From the NCBI GenBank assembly GCA_033032175.1, contig CM065331.1:10230370-10294369 (forward strand): a DNA stretch of 64,000 nucleotides. Reading direction: 5' to 3'. Positions within the stretch are counted from its first letter, which is position 1. Every line of letters begins with the position of its first letter. Both the position numbers and the translations under genes were made by a program. Below are positions 1 through 11,200 of this stretch, one piece after another. A model generated the notes under the pieces. The model saw only the letters and a list, made by a program, of their open reading frames with translations. It did no database searches and was not told the DNA's origin. The DNA is from Saturnia japonica (lineage: Eukaryota; Arthropoda; Insecta; Lepidoptera; Saturniidae).

Positions 1-818
1 ATGATACCAAAATTTTCAGCGCTATTCGTACTATTGATGACTGCCACATGTTACAGAATGAACTTTTGCGACTTTGTGATTATTGCAAGTTAAATAAGCT
101 AAATTTAAATGTAAAGAAATGTAATGTAATATCATACACTAGAAAACATCAACCAATAAATTATATCTATATACTTGACATGTTGCCAGTGCAGAGGGTT
201 TCTGTCGTTCGTGATTTGGGGGTGATGATGGATTCCAAACTGCTTTACACGTATCACTATGATTACATACGTCAGAAAGCTTTATAAATATTTGGATTCA
301 TTTGCAGAGTTGCAAGGCCTTTTGTAAACTTAAACTCCCTAAAACTATTATATTTTACATACATTAGGAGCTATCTCGATTATGCTTCGCCAATATGGTC
401 ACCAGATTATATCACACATAAGACTAGTCTCGACAACATTCAAAGTAAATTCCTGAGATATCTAAATTATAAATTTAATAACGAGCATAAGTCATACTTA
501 ATTGATTTAGACTTTTACAATTTAACTTCTTTAACAAAACGACGATCTATCTTCGACATGACATTATTATACGATATTTGGAATAACAATATTGATTGCC
601 CCGAACTAGTGAATAGGATTAATTTCAAAACACATACAAAAATTATTCGAAATCCGCGCTTATTTGCACCACCGCCAGTTAAACACAATTATGCTAAGAA
701 CTCTGTTTTACAAAGATGTTTTAACATGTATGACACGAAGTTTAGTCATATTGATTTATTCCAATCAAATAGGAATGTTTTCTTAAAAAAATTAAAATCA
801 AAAAACACATTGAAATAG
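1..818 (+). pseudogene. Reverse transcriptase C-terminal fragment (LINE), copy 1
   Basis: Two open pieces in one frame, to 287 and 558-818, are separated by stops. The first begins just after the YADD box and includes the 'LNVKKC' segment typical of LINE RTs after the active site. The second, with 'CPELVNRINF', corresponds to the conserved C-terminal tail of CR1/L2-type RTs. The missing N-terminal endonuclease and the internal stops show that it encodes nothing functional. Confidence 0.7.
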
Positions 819-1181
819 TCATCATGGCTGTGAAACAGGAACACAGAAAGGACTCAGTTTACTCTCTATTGCTTATAACATACATACATATACAATTCAC
901 ATATGCTTTCACTCAGGAGCATATGATCCCACCACACCTATACACTCTCACGCACACGCACACTATACGCAGACTCACACTCCCACTCACATTGAGATAT
1001 AGAAACACATAATACTTCATAATGATATTTTTTATGTATATAAATATTTAACCGCTGCATAACAAACAAAATTTAATAATAATTGTTTCGTAATTGGCAC
1101 CACATGATTGCAAAACATAACAAATGTATATTTTGTGTTAAATGTGCTGTGAAGCAATATGTACCAAAAAAAAAAAAAAAA
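1..1181 (+). mobile_element. LINE 3' end, CR1/L2-like, copy 1
   Basis: The window opens inside the reverse transcriptase active-site box (ADD-T-K-I-F). The RT thumb and C-terminal region follow to about 818, then an untranslated tail with CA-rich stretches (940-1000) and a 16-A run at 1166-1181 that marks the 3' end. The frame is broken by a TAA after residues '...RQKAL' near 287 and reopens at 558. The duplicate at 40405-41685 shows a little more of the RT upstream. It is a dead, 5'-truncated copy. The family call rests on the style of the RT C-terminus and is approximate. Confidence 0.75.
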
Positions 1182-2287
1182 TGTCCTTTCTGCCCACAGC
1201 CATAACAAAATATATCTGTAACAGATGAGGACTTTTTACTTAGCCTATCACATGAGTCGCGGTTGTGTCCTCGTGATTTACAGTAAACGCAAAATAGTTT
1301 TCTATCACTTTCCCTCATAACGCGTTTGCTTAAATTATTATCACTACGTGACGGTGACGCACGAGCGCGGGAGCACTGCACAGTGGCGGCAGCACGCGTA
1401 GCTGGTATCGAACTTGAACCCGAGGCACCTTCACTGGGTATCGTAGACATCGTATTTGACAGCTGCGGCGTAGGATATTCGATATCCCTAGGTGACGACA
1501 CTGACTGATGACTCTGGACATTTTCCGAGAGCGATTCCTCTATAGCTCGTGCCCTTTCTATCAGAGATTCAATGTCACTCACGAGATCTCTGAACAAACG
1601 TTTCCAAATCCTCCTATGTAGTAAACCATATATTATATCCAATCGCGCCTCTTCTGGTAGTTAATATGGTAGTTTCGCTAAAAAAGCTCTTATTCTTACA
1701 ATACATATATCAGCACGTTCCAAACCATGCACAGCAGCAAAAATATCTCGGTACAACTTATATGCAGGGCGAGGTATTCCGTACATCGAACATAAGCGTT
1801 TCACAGCATCCGACCACGATAATATTTCGTTTCGTATTCCACACCACCATACTGCTGCTTCACCGCGAAGTAGCATCGGAAGTCCACGAAGAGCCATATC
1901 ATCGCTGACTGCTGCACAGTCCTTATATATTTCGACCGCGTCTATAAATGCTTCCACGGCTTCGGGATGTTGTGATGAACCATCGAAGCGTGCGGTGCAC
2001 TTAGACAGGTTACCTGGAGTGTGTGATGACAATTGAGACGATGACATAACAGCGGCAGCAGAATCCACACCTGGTAGCCCTCCTGAGTGCGATGTCAATA
2101 GAGATTCTACCAGCTTCTGGTTCGCCTTGGCCTGTGCCTTAGAAAAGGAGGCCACGAGCGAGGACAGTTGGTCTCCGGACATGAGCACAGGTGCTATAGG
2201 CGTGACTTGCACCGATTTCACTGATTCTTCACTTGGACTTGATTCTTTGTCATTGTCTTTGTCGTTACGAACTTTTCTCGGTGGCAT
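1182..2287 (-). pseudogene. Gypsy-type Gag remnant, copy 1
   Basis: Read on the minus strand from the ATG at 2287 (M-P-P-R-K). There is a charged/serine-rich N-terminus, a central retrotransposon Gag capsid-like region (motifs 'ARFDGSSQHPEAVEAFIDA' and 'GEAAVWW'), then a basic serine-rich linker and two CCHC knuckles: 'CVYCKSRGHNRDSC' and the first part of another, 'CYGCGQKGH'. An in-frame TAA at about 1661 (after 'AKLPY') splits the frame. It is shared with copy 2, so it predates the duplication. The second knuckle is cut off by the poly(A) tail of the LINE at 1-1181, so that LINE inserted into this gag. No pol follows. Confidence 0.75.
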
Positions 2288-2360
2288 TTTTTTAATTGCG
2301 TATATGTAGGTATTCACAAAAAAAATGTCGCTGGATTCACGGCCATTACGTTGGGAGCCA

Positions 2361-2540
2361 CTTTAATCGTCGTAAGCTACAATATATAAATGGACGCGCG
2401 CGCTATCGGGCCGGCGGCGGGCACTCTCACCCGCGGCTGCGAGCGACTATATCGGTGGCGCTATCGTGCAAGCAGAGAGGGAGGCGCACACGCAACACTG
2501 GGACGTACTCAGTGAACAGAGCCGTACTCGGCGCGTTACA
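2361..2540 (-). repeat. Putative 5' LTR of the gag element, copy 1
   Basis: On the minus strand a GC-rich segment starts TGTAACGCGCC at 2540. It carries a TATA-like 'tatataaatgg' (plus-strand spelling, about 2384-2394) and ends near 2361. Immediately after it the minus strand reads TGGCTCCCAACG (2349-2360), which resembles a tRNA primer-binding site of gypsy elements, and the gag ATG follows about 60 bases on. The 3' LTR boundary is uncertain because no partner LTR is present. Confidence 0.5.
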
Positions 2541-4187
2541 ACCTTTAAATGATTCAGGAAATTTGTAGTACAAATAACACTACCCTTTATAACTTTCGAA
2601 CATACATTGCATATTGCAGATACACACTTCCATCAACTTGTCTAAATATCTTTAAAACAATGCTTTAAAATTCAACTTTTCCCCTAATAACTTAAACATG
2701 CCTATTCCTTTAAAGTTTTCTTTATTTGTAGTATAGGCAGCTTTTAGAAGTGTTGATATGTTTTCAGAACCAAAAAAGTACCACCGTAAATACGAAAAGT
2801 TTTACAATTTTATTATATTTGTAATTAAAAACGTATTCTGACCAGATAAACAAAAAATATAGATAAATGGGGGTCACATTTTCTTTATTTAGTGCGTTCT
2901 TCTCTGTTTTATTGACTTTCTAACAGAATGTATAGTAACTTTAGAAATAGATACCTAACAGAGCTATAAGGCGGCTTGGTATTTAATAAAATTATAACTA
3001 CTATAGATACTACCGCGGCATAATTTATAAAGTACATATCATATATGAAATACAAATTTTCTCTGCAATAAAAATTATAGAAAACATGCATTTCGGTTTT
3101 AGCCGACCGCAAAAATGAGTGTTATATTTTTCCAGCGTATGTATATATGTCTATTTCTATGGCGCGCTCTGTAGCCTAAACGGCTTGAAGGATTTTAGCA
3201 CACGAGGTGTCGTTAGATTCGTCTTAATTGTGGAAATGACATATGCAGAGATTGTTATCTTAAATTAGGAAATATCGTATTTTGCAACGTAATGTTGATT
3301 GTTGGAAGCTTGAAAAGCTCTCATTTTCAGACCTAAATGTATTTACTTACATTGCTTTCTTATTCGCAGGTTGCAATAACGCCAGCCGACTATTGCCATT
3401 TTTAACGATAGTAAAGGTTAACTGACAGAAGAATAATAGTGTCTTTAATAATTTGTTATACATTGCGTAGGAATAATGCATTACATTATTGGATGTTGTA
3501 ATAATTACCATCTTTAAACAAAGGACGCTAATAGAAAGGTAATTTGAAGAGAAATTGAGAGTATGTCATCCAACAGAGACAGTACAGTCAATTTGTCGAA
3601 CAACTTAAATAAAACTAGTAAAGATTTTCAAAAACGAGTATGTGAAGTTTAAATTAAAATATCAGAGATGGCACTAGCAAAAGCAGGGTTTACCCCTGTA
3701 CCAGTACGTATCGTACATTACGACAATTGCATTCCCTCGTACGATACCAAATTATACGAAAATACGTTAATTTTAACAATATAAGAATTCAAAAAATAGG
3801 TCCTCTGGAGCAGAAATTGATGAAGTACGATAGTTTTGGACCAAAATAGGAAAAAACGATAATTTCGGAGTTGCTGTTACGATAACTGCCACGCTTTAGG
3901 TTGTGAACCCTAAGTAGAAATAGAAGTTAGTAGTACGGCTATGCACATAAAGTTCTCCCCAAATTTCCCCGGTGCCAAAATTTTCTTCCCTAAAAATTTC
4001 CCCAGCGACTTTATTTTTCCCAAAATGGGAAAAAACCTCAATCTAGAGACCCTGGTTATGGGGGCCTTCATAGACATTGACGCTGACATTTGTAGAGAGA
4101 AAGAGTTACCATCTATCAATTTGGTCCCACAATAAAGTTTCAAAGGCGCGTTCAGTTTTATCTATGGGGACATCAACAAATAATACT
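2541..4187. other. Non-coding part of the composite block, copy 1
   Basis: No gene is supported here. The sequence is AT-rich, and the only open frames (2909-3112 and the opposed pair near 3910-4143) lack family features. It is conserved with 43045-44698 only because both belong to the same duplicate block. Confidence 0.6.
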
Positions 4188-4365
4188 TGTTATAAATGAT
4201 ATTCCCTATTTATTAGATTTATACACTTTATTATTCTCAGATACATCGATTACAATTACACATCCATCACACGTAACCACCATAGAGAGAGAGGGATGAG
4301 TCACCACAGACAATCTAATTGTTGCCAGCTCATTGACATCATAAACTATATTTTATCATACAACA
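4188..4365 (-). repeat. 3' LTR of the gypsy-like element
   Basis: 178 bases, TGTTATAAATG...CATACAACA, matching 7618-7796 with a few substitutions and one indel. Low divergence between the LTRs suggests a fairly recent insertion. Confidence 0.88.
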
Positions 4366-4477
4366 TCCCCCTTTTTCCATACAATAAAATAAACAAAATA
4401 TTTTATAGTTTTTCATAATACAAACTCTTTTACTTTTAATTAAGTTGTACCTACATAAACTAATTATTATTATTTTT

Positions 4478-6520
4478 TTAATAATCATAAAAATATCTTG
4501 GTTTCTTTACTACTCGACCAGATCTTGTTACATATCCACTTACACAACTATTATTATTATTAGACAAACTACTTTCAACATTTAGATTTTTCTCAATGAC
4601 CTCAGGCTCATTATTTGACTCATCATTATAATCAACACTATTCCATGTATTATATTCTCCTCCTTTTATCAACATTTTTCTATTTCTAGTTATAATTTCA
4701 CCTTTATCATTTAATATTTTATAAGATCTAGGACCTACTGCTTTCCCTATAACGACACCACTCTTATGCGGTTTACAATTATTTTCATTTTGTATTTTAA
4801 CAAACTCTCCCCGTTTTAATTCTTTCAAATTTCTATAGCTTTTATTATAATATTTTTTCTGATTATCCTGTCATTCAAGTAATTCTTTTCTATAATTTTG
4901 ACTACACTTTTTTTTAATATTAAAGTTAATATTGGGCAAAATACTTTTCACATTTCTATTAAACAATAATTCTGATGGAGTTTTTCCTTCATTTGACACT
5001 GGTGTATTTCTATATAATAGTAAACCTAATTGTATATCCCTATTATCATGAATTAATTTCTTTAAAACTCTTTTAACAGTTTGTATGTATCTTTCAGCTA
5101 AGCCATTACCCTGGTGATGCTTAGGACTTATTACTTTATGTTCAATATTCCATTCTTTTACAAATTCTTTAAAATAATATCCTGTAAATTGAGTTCCTGA
5201 GTCAGTATATAGCATTTTAGGAATACCATGCCTAGAAAATATTTCTTTCAAATTACTAATAGTATATTTAGTTGACAAATCTTTCAATTCTTGTACTTCA
5301 ACAAACTTGCTATATGAATCTACGGTAAGAATATATGGTTTTCCAAACAAAAGAAAAATATCTGAAGCTAAAATCTCCCATGGACCTTCTGCAATTTCCT
5401 TACTTATCATTGGCTCTTTCATTTCACTAATTGCTTCCACCCTATCTATATCTACTTGTAAGCCTTCTCTTGTCAGAACATGACCTAAATACTTTACTTC
5501 TTTCTGTTTAAAGTTACATTTATTTTTATTAAATTGAATACCATATTCCCTTGCTCTTTGTAATACTTTTTTCAATGTTTCATCATGCCCAGTCTCAGAT
5601 TTATTATAAATCAGTATATCGTCTAAATATATTTCAACTCCATTGATGTCTCGGAATATATTACTGAAAACTCTATGAAAAATTTCTGGACTACTACACA
5701 AACCAAAAGGTAACCTATTATAATAATATCTACCATAAGGTGTATTAAATGTTGTGAGCTCCTTACTCTGTTCCGACAAATTTATCATATAAAATCCTTT
5801 ATTAGCATCTAAAGTACTAAAATATTTACTACCTTTTAATTTTGAAGTAATCTCATCTAACGTTGGAATCATTATTTGTTCTCTCTTAATTTGTGTATTT
5901 AAATATTGAGGATCCAAACAGATACGTAGTGAACCATTGGGTTTGGTAGTCATTACCAAAGAACTAACATAATCAGTGGGTCTGTTTATTTTCGAAATTA
6001 TACCTAACTTTTCTAAATTTTCTAATTCTGATTTCAACTTTCCCATCAATTTAAAAGGTACATGTCTACATGGCTCTATTTTACCTTGGGAACCTTCCTT
6101 TAATTTTATATCATAATCAAATCCTTTTATATTTCCTATTCCTTCAAAAACATCTCTGTAATCGTTTAAAAATGTATTATTTTTAGTATTTATGACACTT
6201 ATATCTTGTTGTATGTATGTATTATTAATCCGTTTAGCTAAATTAAATTTTTCTATAGTAGACAACCCTAAAATTGAATCATAATCACCCTTTGAAATCT
6301 TAAAATTTACAATATCCGTTTTATTACCAATTTCACACATGTTTAATTCCCCAACTATTTCAAGGTTAGAATTATCATAGTTTGACAACTTACTGCAACA
6401 CTGTTCAAAAGAATAAATATTCAATAAATTTTTACAAACATTTTGTGACATAACATTGCAATGTGCTCCTGAATCAAGTTTAAATTTAATTTTCTTATTT
6501 AACTGAACAAACATTACCAT
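4478..6520 (-). pseudogene. Gypsy-like Pol (protease, RT, integrase core) with internal deletion and stop
   Basis: The main frame (4871-6520, 549 codons) starts with a retropepsin 'DSGAHCNV' at about residue 16, then RT with 'YLDDILIY' near 298 and 'YLGHVLT' near 345. Near residue 372 the RT thumb is joined in frame directly to the integrase catalytic core ('LTVDSYSKF' near 402, 'YTDSGTQFTG', then an E in 'GLAERYIQ'). The RT connection, RNase H and integrase HHCC zinc domain are absent. A TGA at 4871-4873 separates this from a same-frame piece (4478-4828) holding the integrase C-terminal basic region and 'RSGRVVKKP'. Six bases upstream, a UAG separates it from gag in the same frame. Confidence 0.85.
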
Positions 6521-6526
6521 CTCAAC

Positions 6527-7618
6527 CTAATTCCTCTTTTCATCAATTACATTAATTTGAATTGAACTTAAATTTAATTCTGTTAAATTATTTTGTTCAC
6601 AAGACTCATATTTAAATTTTACCAAATTAACATACCTATTATTTCTATTATTATAATAACACATACGTTTGAAATGCCCTATTTTACCACAATTATCACA
6701 TTTTTTTTTATAAGCCGGACACATTTTCTTTATATGATGATAACCACAACATGGACACTGTTGATGCACTTTATAATTTTCTGTCAGTCCCATCTTTTTA
6801 TTCCCGTTTCCTTGTATTCGACTCCAACCTGTATTATTTCTACTTTGATTCACCAGCGCTCCATAGTTTTCTTGTCTTACTCCTGAATAATAGTTTCTTT
6901 GACCCATTTTTGTTTCATAATTTTTGTTGTACATTCTTTTATTACTATAATTTTTCCCTTGATATTCTACATATTCCTGCTGCCTTCCCTGAACTGTTGG
7001 TTGATGTCTCCTTTCTTTTCCAGTACTCACTACATTAATTTCTTGTTTATTTTCCATTTTCTGTATTTGTTCCTTGGCTAATTCAGCAGCCTTACATATT
7101 TGTATTGTTTTTTGTAATGTTAAATCAGACTCTCGTAGTAATCTATCTTTCAATTTGATATCATAAATACCTGCAACAATTCTATCTCTGATCAATCGGT
7201 CCTTTATTTCGCCAAATTCACATGCCAAGCTGAGCTTCTTTAACTCCGTGAGAAATATGTCGAAATTTTCATTTTCATGTTGATTACGTGTAAAAAACAA
7301 ATGTGAGTTCACACTCTCATTGCATTCTGGTAAAAAATGTGTCTTGAAACATTTTAAAACTTTTTCATAACTTTTAGATTCTTCTTCTGTCAAAGTAAAT
7401 GTATTAAATATTTCTATGCACTCATCTCCTAAACAATGGAGTAACAATGCAACTTGCACTTTTTCTTCTTGCAGGTGTGCTCCCGACGCCATCCGATAAA
7501 TCTCGAATTTCTGTAGCCATCTTTTAAAATTTTCATTTGTTAAATTCACTAAGTGACTCGGGGGTGTTAATCCAGCAATGCCACTATATTCTTTGTTGGT
7601 TGTTGTCCTCAGCGCCAT
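6527..7618 (-). CDS. Gag polyprotein of the gypsy-like element
   Basis: The 363-residue frame opens with its ATG directly at the LTR edge (7616-7618). Residues about 30-180 form a capsid-like helical region ('NFKRWLQKFEIYR'). A basic Asn/Gln/Tyr-rich nucleocapsid follows, with zinc-binding motifs near 289-320 (a Cys/His cluster 'CPCCGYHHIKKMC' and a knuckle 'CDNCGKIGHFKRMC'). It ends at an amber codon (6527-6529), after which the same frame continues into the protease. The product would package the element RNA in cytoplasmic particles. The frame is intact, but pol is defective. Confidence 0.82.
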   Translation of the reverse strand: MALRTTTNKEYSGIAGLTPPSHLVNLTNENFKRWLQKFEIYRMASGAHLQEEKVQVALLLHCLGDECIEIFNTFTLTEEESKSYEKVLKCFKTHFLPECNESVNSHLFFTRNQHENENFDIFLTELKKLSLACEFGEIKDRLIRDRIVAGIYDIKLKDRLLRESDLTLQKTIQICKAAELAKEQIQKMENKQEINVVSTGKERRHQPTVQGRQQEYVEYQGKNYSNKRMYNKNYETKMGQRNYYSGVRQENYGALVNQSRNNTGWSRIQGNGNKKMGLTENYKVHQQCPCCGYHHIKKMCPAYKKKCDNCGKIGHFKRMCYYNNRNNRYVNLVKFKYESCEQNNLTELNLSSIQINVIDEKRN

Positions 7619-7796
7619 GTTATAAATGATATTCCCTATTTATTAGATTTATACACTTTATTATTCTCAGATACATCGATTACAAATTACACATCCATCA
7701 TACGTAACAACCATAGAGCGAGAGGGATCAGTCACCACAGACAATCTAATTGTTGCCAGCTCATAGACTTCATAAACTATATTTTATCATACAACA
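7618..7796 (-). repeat. 5' LTR of the gypsy-like element
   Basis: 179 bases, the partner of 4188-4365. It ends ...ACAACA at 7796, just four bases (gctg) before the next LTR, which starts at 7801. Confidence 0.88.
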
Positions 7797-7800
7797 GCTG

Positions 7801-7953
7801 TGTAATATTATTACGCTACGGTTCTATTTATTTAAATTAAGGATTAAAATATTAACGAGGATTCACATGTTTCTCAATTCTCTTTATTTTTCTAACAACA
7901 ACTGTTGCCAACGCAACCACTTCAAAAAACGAATACATTCGGATTTCACAACA
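7801..7953 (-). repeat. 3' LTR of the BEL/Pao element
   Basis: TGTAATATTATTACGC...TTTCACAACA, 153 bases. It differs from the other LTR only near its end (cattcgg versus cattcgc). Confidence 0.92.
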
Positions 7954-8218
7954 TCCTCCGCACACCGAAACAAAGTATATATCCGAATGTTATATTACTG
8001 AAGTACAATTATATTATATAAAAATTTAACAATTTACAACTTTCCTCGAAGCTCTATCACAATATGAAAAAATTACAACCATTGCCATTATTAATTATAA
8101 TAATAGTTTTACAATTATAAATTAATATAATGTATCATATTTGTCTGACAGATAATTAGTAACAAAAAAATAAACTAAATATGGAGATTGCTATAAAAGA
8201 CAGTTTAGAATAAAGAAT

Positions 8219-11200
8219 TTAAACATATAACTTATACTCACTTGGCAGTTTTACCACCCTACCGCTGCGAGTCTTCAACTGTGGTTTCTCAGGACTCATT
8301 GATCTTTGTTGATCTGCTGAATTAGAGTTTAATAAACTATCATTACCTGTTGGGCTATTTTGATCATCAGAATCTGTCTTCAAAAAACTAAAATCAGTAC
8401 ATGTGATTTCTAGTTTGTACAGTCTTTGAAAAGGACGAACCTTGTACCCTACAGATGTTCTCACGCGTGCAGATCTGCTAATACCATCTCTTCCAGGGTA
8501 AATTTCTTCGATTAATCCTAAAGGCCACTTTATCCTTTTATCTCCGGTTTCAATTAAAACAATATCTCCTACTTTCAGACTATCAGCCTTTTCTCTTCCT
8601 CTTTGCACTAACATTGTTAAATATTCAGTCTTGAATCTATGTCTAAATTGCTCTCGAAGATTTTGTAAGTATCTTAGACGTTTATTCATGCCTTTTGCGT
8701 CAATCTGATCAATATCAGTTACATCTGTGTTGCTCAAAGGCTGTATGAAATGTGCTGGTGTCAATGGATCCAATGCTTCAGCTTTATCGTTGTTAACATA
8801 TGTCAATGGACGGCCATTCATTGTGGCTTCACAGTCACAAAGAATAGTTTGAAGCTCATCGTATGATACAGATGATTTTCCTAAGACACGACGCAGTAAA
8901 TCTTTCATTATTCTTATCAGACGCTCCCAATACCCTCCCCACCAAGCAGCAGAAGGTACATTCATTTTCCACGTTATGCGTTCTATCATCGAGCGTCTTT
9001 GGATTTCATCCCAATCTAACAAGGTAAGTAGATGTTTAATTCTTTGAAAATTAGTGCCTTGGTCTGACATAAGCGTGTCGATGCGACCACGTCGTGCTAT
9101 AAATCTCCTTAATGTCATTATAAATGATTCTGTGGACAAGGACTTAGTCAATTCTAGATGTACTGCACGATAGACAGCACAAGTGTAAAGCACAATCCAG
9201 CATTTCTCTCCATTTTTCAAATAAAGAGGTCCAGCGAGATCAACTCCTGTTGTTTGAAACGGTGCTGAACATGTTACACGTTCTGTAGGTAATGGAGCAG
9301 TCGGTGCTTGTACTGGTTTTGATCTATGTCTTATACATATGATGCATTTAGATATAACTGATCTCACTAGGCGACGAATTCCTATTATCCAGAATCTAGA
9401 CCGGATGTCTGCAATTAGCTGATTGGTGCCTGCATGTTGTAGCTGTACATGTCTTTGTCTCACTAGTGCAGTCACAATAGGATTATTCGCTAAAAGTAGG
9501 TAAGGAGTTTTTATTTGTTCAGGAAAATCTGATAGCAGCAATTTTGTTTTAACTCTTAATATTCCTTCTTTGTCATAAAACTGTGTCAGACTTTCACTCT
9601 TCTTTTCAATCAACTCCATATTTTCATGTTGTATAAATTTTATTATATGCTTTTCAGCCTCGTTAAATTCACTGTATGCTATTTCACCAATCCTCTTATT
9701 ATTTTTATTACGTATATTATATATAAATCTCATTACCCAGGCCAACGTTCTTACAATCTTTGTATATTTACTGAAATAGTTTTCCAATTGTTTTAATATA
9801 CTCTCATTTAAACTAATGTTTATATTGCATACAGTTTTCTTAAGTTCGACATGTGCCTCTTTTTCCTCAATCAGCAACTCCGACTTAGGCCACTGATCAG
9901 GTTCCAAGTGCAACCACTCTGGACCCTCCCACCAATGCATTTCGGCGAGAACTTTTGCATTGCATCCTCTGGAAGCTATGTCGGCCCAATTCTGCTGACC
10001 TGGAATATGATGCCAATTATGTGAATTAGTATTTTCTCTAATTTCCTTTACTCTGTTTCCTACAAATGTGTTCCACGCTAGTTCTCTTTTTATCCAGTAT
10101 AGAACTACACAAGAATCTGACCAGCAATATATATCATACTCAGTAAGCTGGAGACTTTTTTGTACATTTGTAAGTAATCTTGTCCCTATCAAAGCAGCAG
10201 TTAACTCCAATCTGGGGATAGTCATATTCTTTGGTGGTGATACTCTAGCCTTCGCGGCTACTAATTGTACTGATATTTTATTATTTTTCTGCGCCCTCAA
10301 AAAAACACAAGCTCCATATCCATCTTTACTAGCATCGCAAAACATGTGTAGACCCAGCTTGCATTCTTTAATTAATTCAGTAGTCAAACGTCGAGGAATT
10401 TTACAAATATTAAGGTATGTTATATATTTATACCAATCTTGAAATTTATTCAACAAATCTGTGGGTAATATTTCATCCCACACAAGCTCCCGACGCCAAG
10501 TTTCTTTTAGTATCAACTTAGGCGTTAACATAGCTGGACATATGAATCCAATAGGATCAAATATTTTCTGAGTTATTGACAATAGATGTCTCTTTGTGAT
10601 ATTTTTGATATCTTCATATGTAGGCAGATCTTGTGTATTACAGCAAAGTTTGTCTGAAACAGTATCCCACACAAGACCGAGTACTGATATTTCAGATTCA
10701 TTTGTTTCATTAATATGCATTGGTGCTGTAACCCACTGTCTTAAGTCAAACTTAACCTTATTCATGATTTGTTTAGAGTCATATATAAATTTACATACCT
10801 CCGATTTATAGTCTAAGCTGGTTACACAATTATCTACATAGAATGTCTTTTTCAGTAATTGTGCTGACTCTGTATATTCATCTGTTACCTGCCTCAAGTG
10901 ATGCTGAATAGTTGCAGACAATAAAAATGGGCTACATGTTAGTCCAAATACAACTCTGCAATGTCTGTAAGTTAAAACTTCAGTCCTTTTATTATCTTTC
11001 CACCACAAAAATCTTAAACACTCTCTATCACTGGGCATAACAACAATTTGTAAAAATGCTTTTGCTATATCAGCTGTTATACCTATGGCTCTTTTTCTGA
11101 ACTGTGCAATTAATGTAGGAATTTGCTCTAGAAAATTCATCCCTTTCTCTAAACAAGAGTTTAATGACCTTCCGTTAATATCACATGCAGAAGCATCAAA

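Larger units (their letters stand above)
1..4187. repeat. Composite repeat block, copy 1 (direct duplicate of 40516-44698)
   Basis: The whole stretch recurs in the same order and orientation at 40516-44698, with scattered single-base differences (about 1% by eye in the first 300 bases) and a few short indels. It contains a LINE 3' end, a gag remnant, an LTR-like promoter region and about 1.6 kb of non-coding sequence. The left edge is cut by the window. The right edge ends exactly where the LTR at 4188 starts, while copy 2 continues into different sequence. It could be a real segmental duplication or two haplotypes placed in one scaffold. Confidence 0.93.
4188..7796 (-). mobile_element. Ty3/gypsy-like LTR retrotransposon, internally deleted
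   Basis: Two near-identical LTRs flank a gag and a pol frame on the minus strand. The 3' LTR (4188-4365) is preceded on the coding strand by a polypurine tract (complement of tccccctttttcc at 4366-4378). Next to the 5' LTR (7618-7796) the coding strand reads TGGCGCTGAGG, a plausible primer-binding site overlapping the gag start. The element is only 3.6 kb because RNase H and the integrase zinc domain are missing. Flanks (taatact / gctg) show no target-site duplication. Confidence 0.88.

Noticed and set aside
824..1012. 62-residue frame rich in Thr/His
   Set aside because: It lies in the CA-rich LINE 3' tail and is simply a translated microsatellite-like sequence.
1182..2287. Gag as a domesticated, Arc-like host gene
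   Set aside because: Both copies carry the same stop codon, and the second zinc knuckle is destroyed by a LINE, so there is no sign of maintenance.
3910..4143. Opposed short frames at 3910-4143 (and 44229-44654)
   Set aside because: No homology or start context. They are conserved between the two places only because the block is duplicated.
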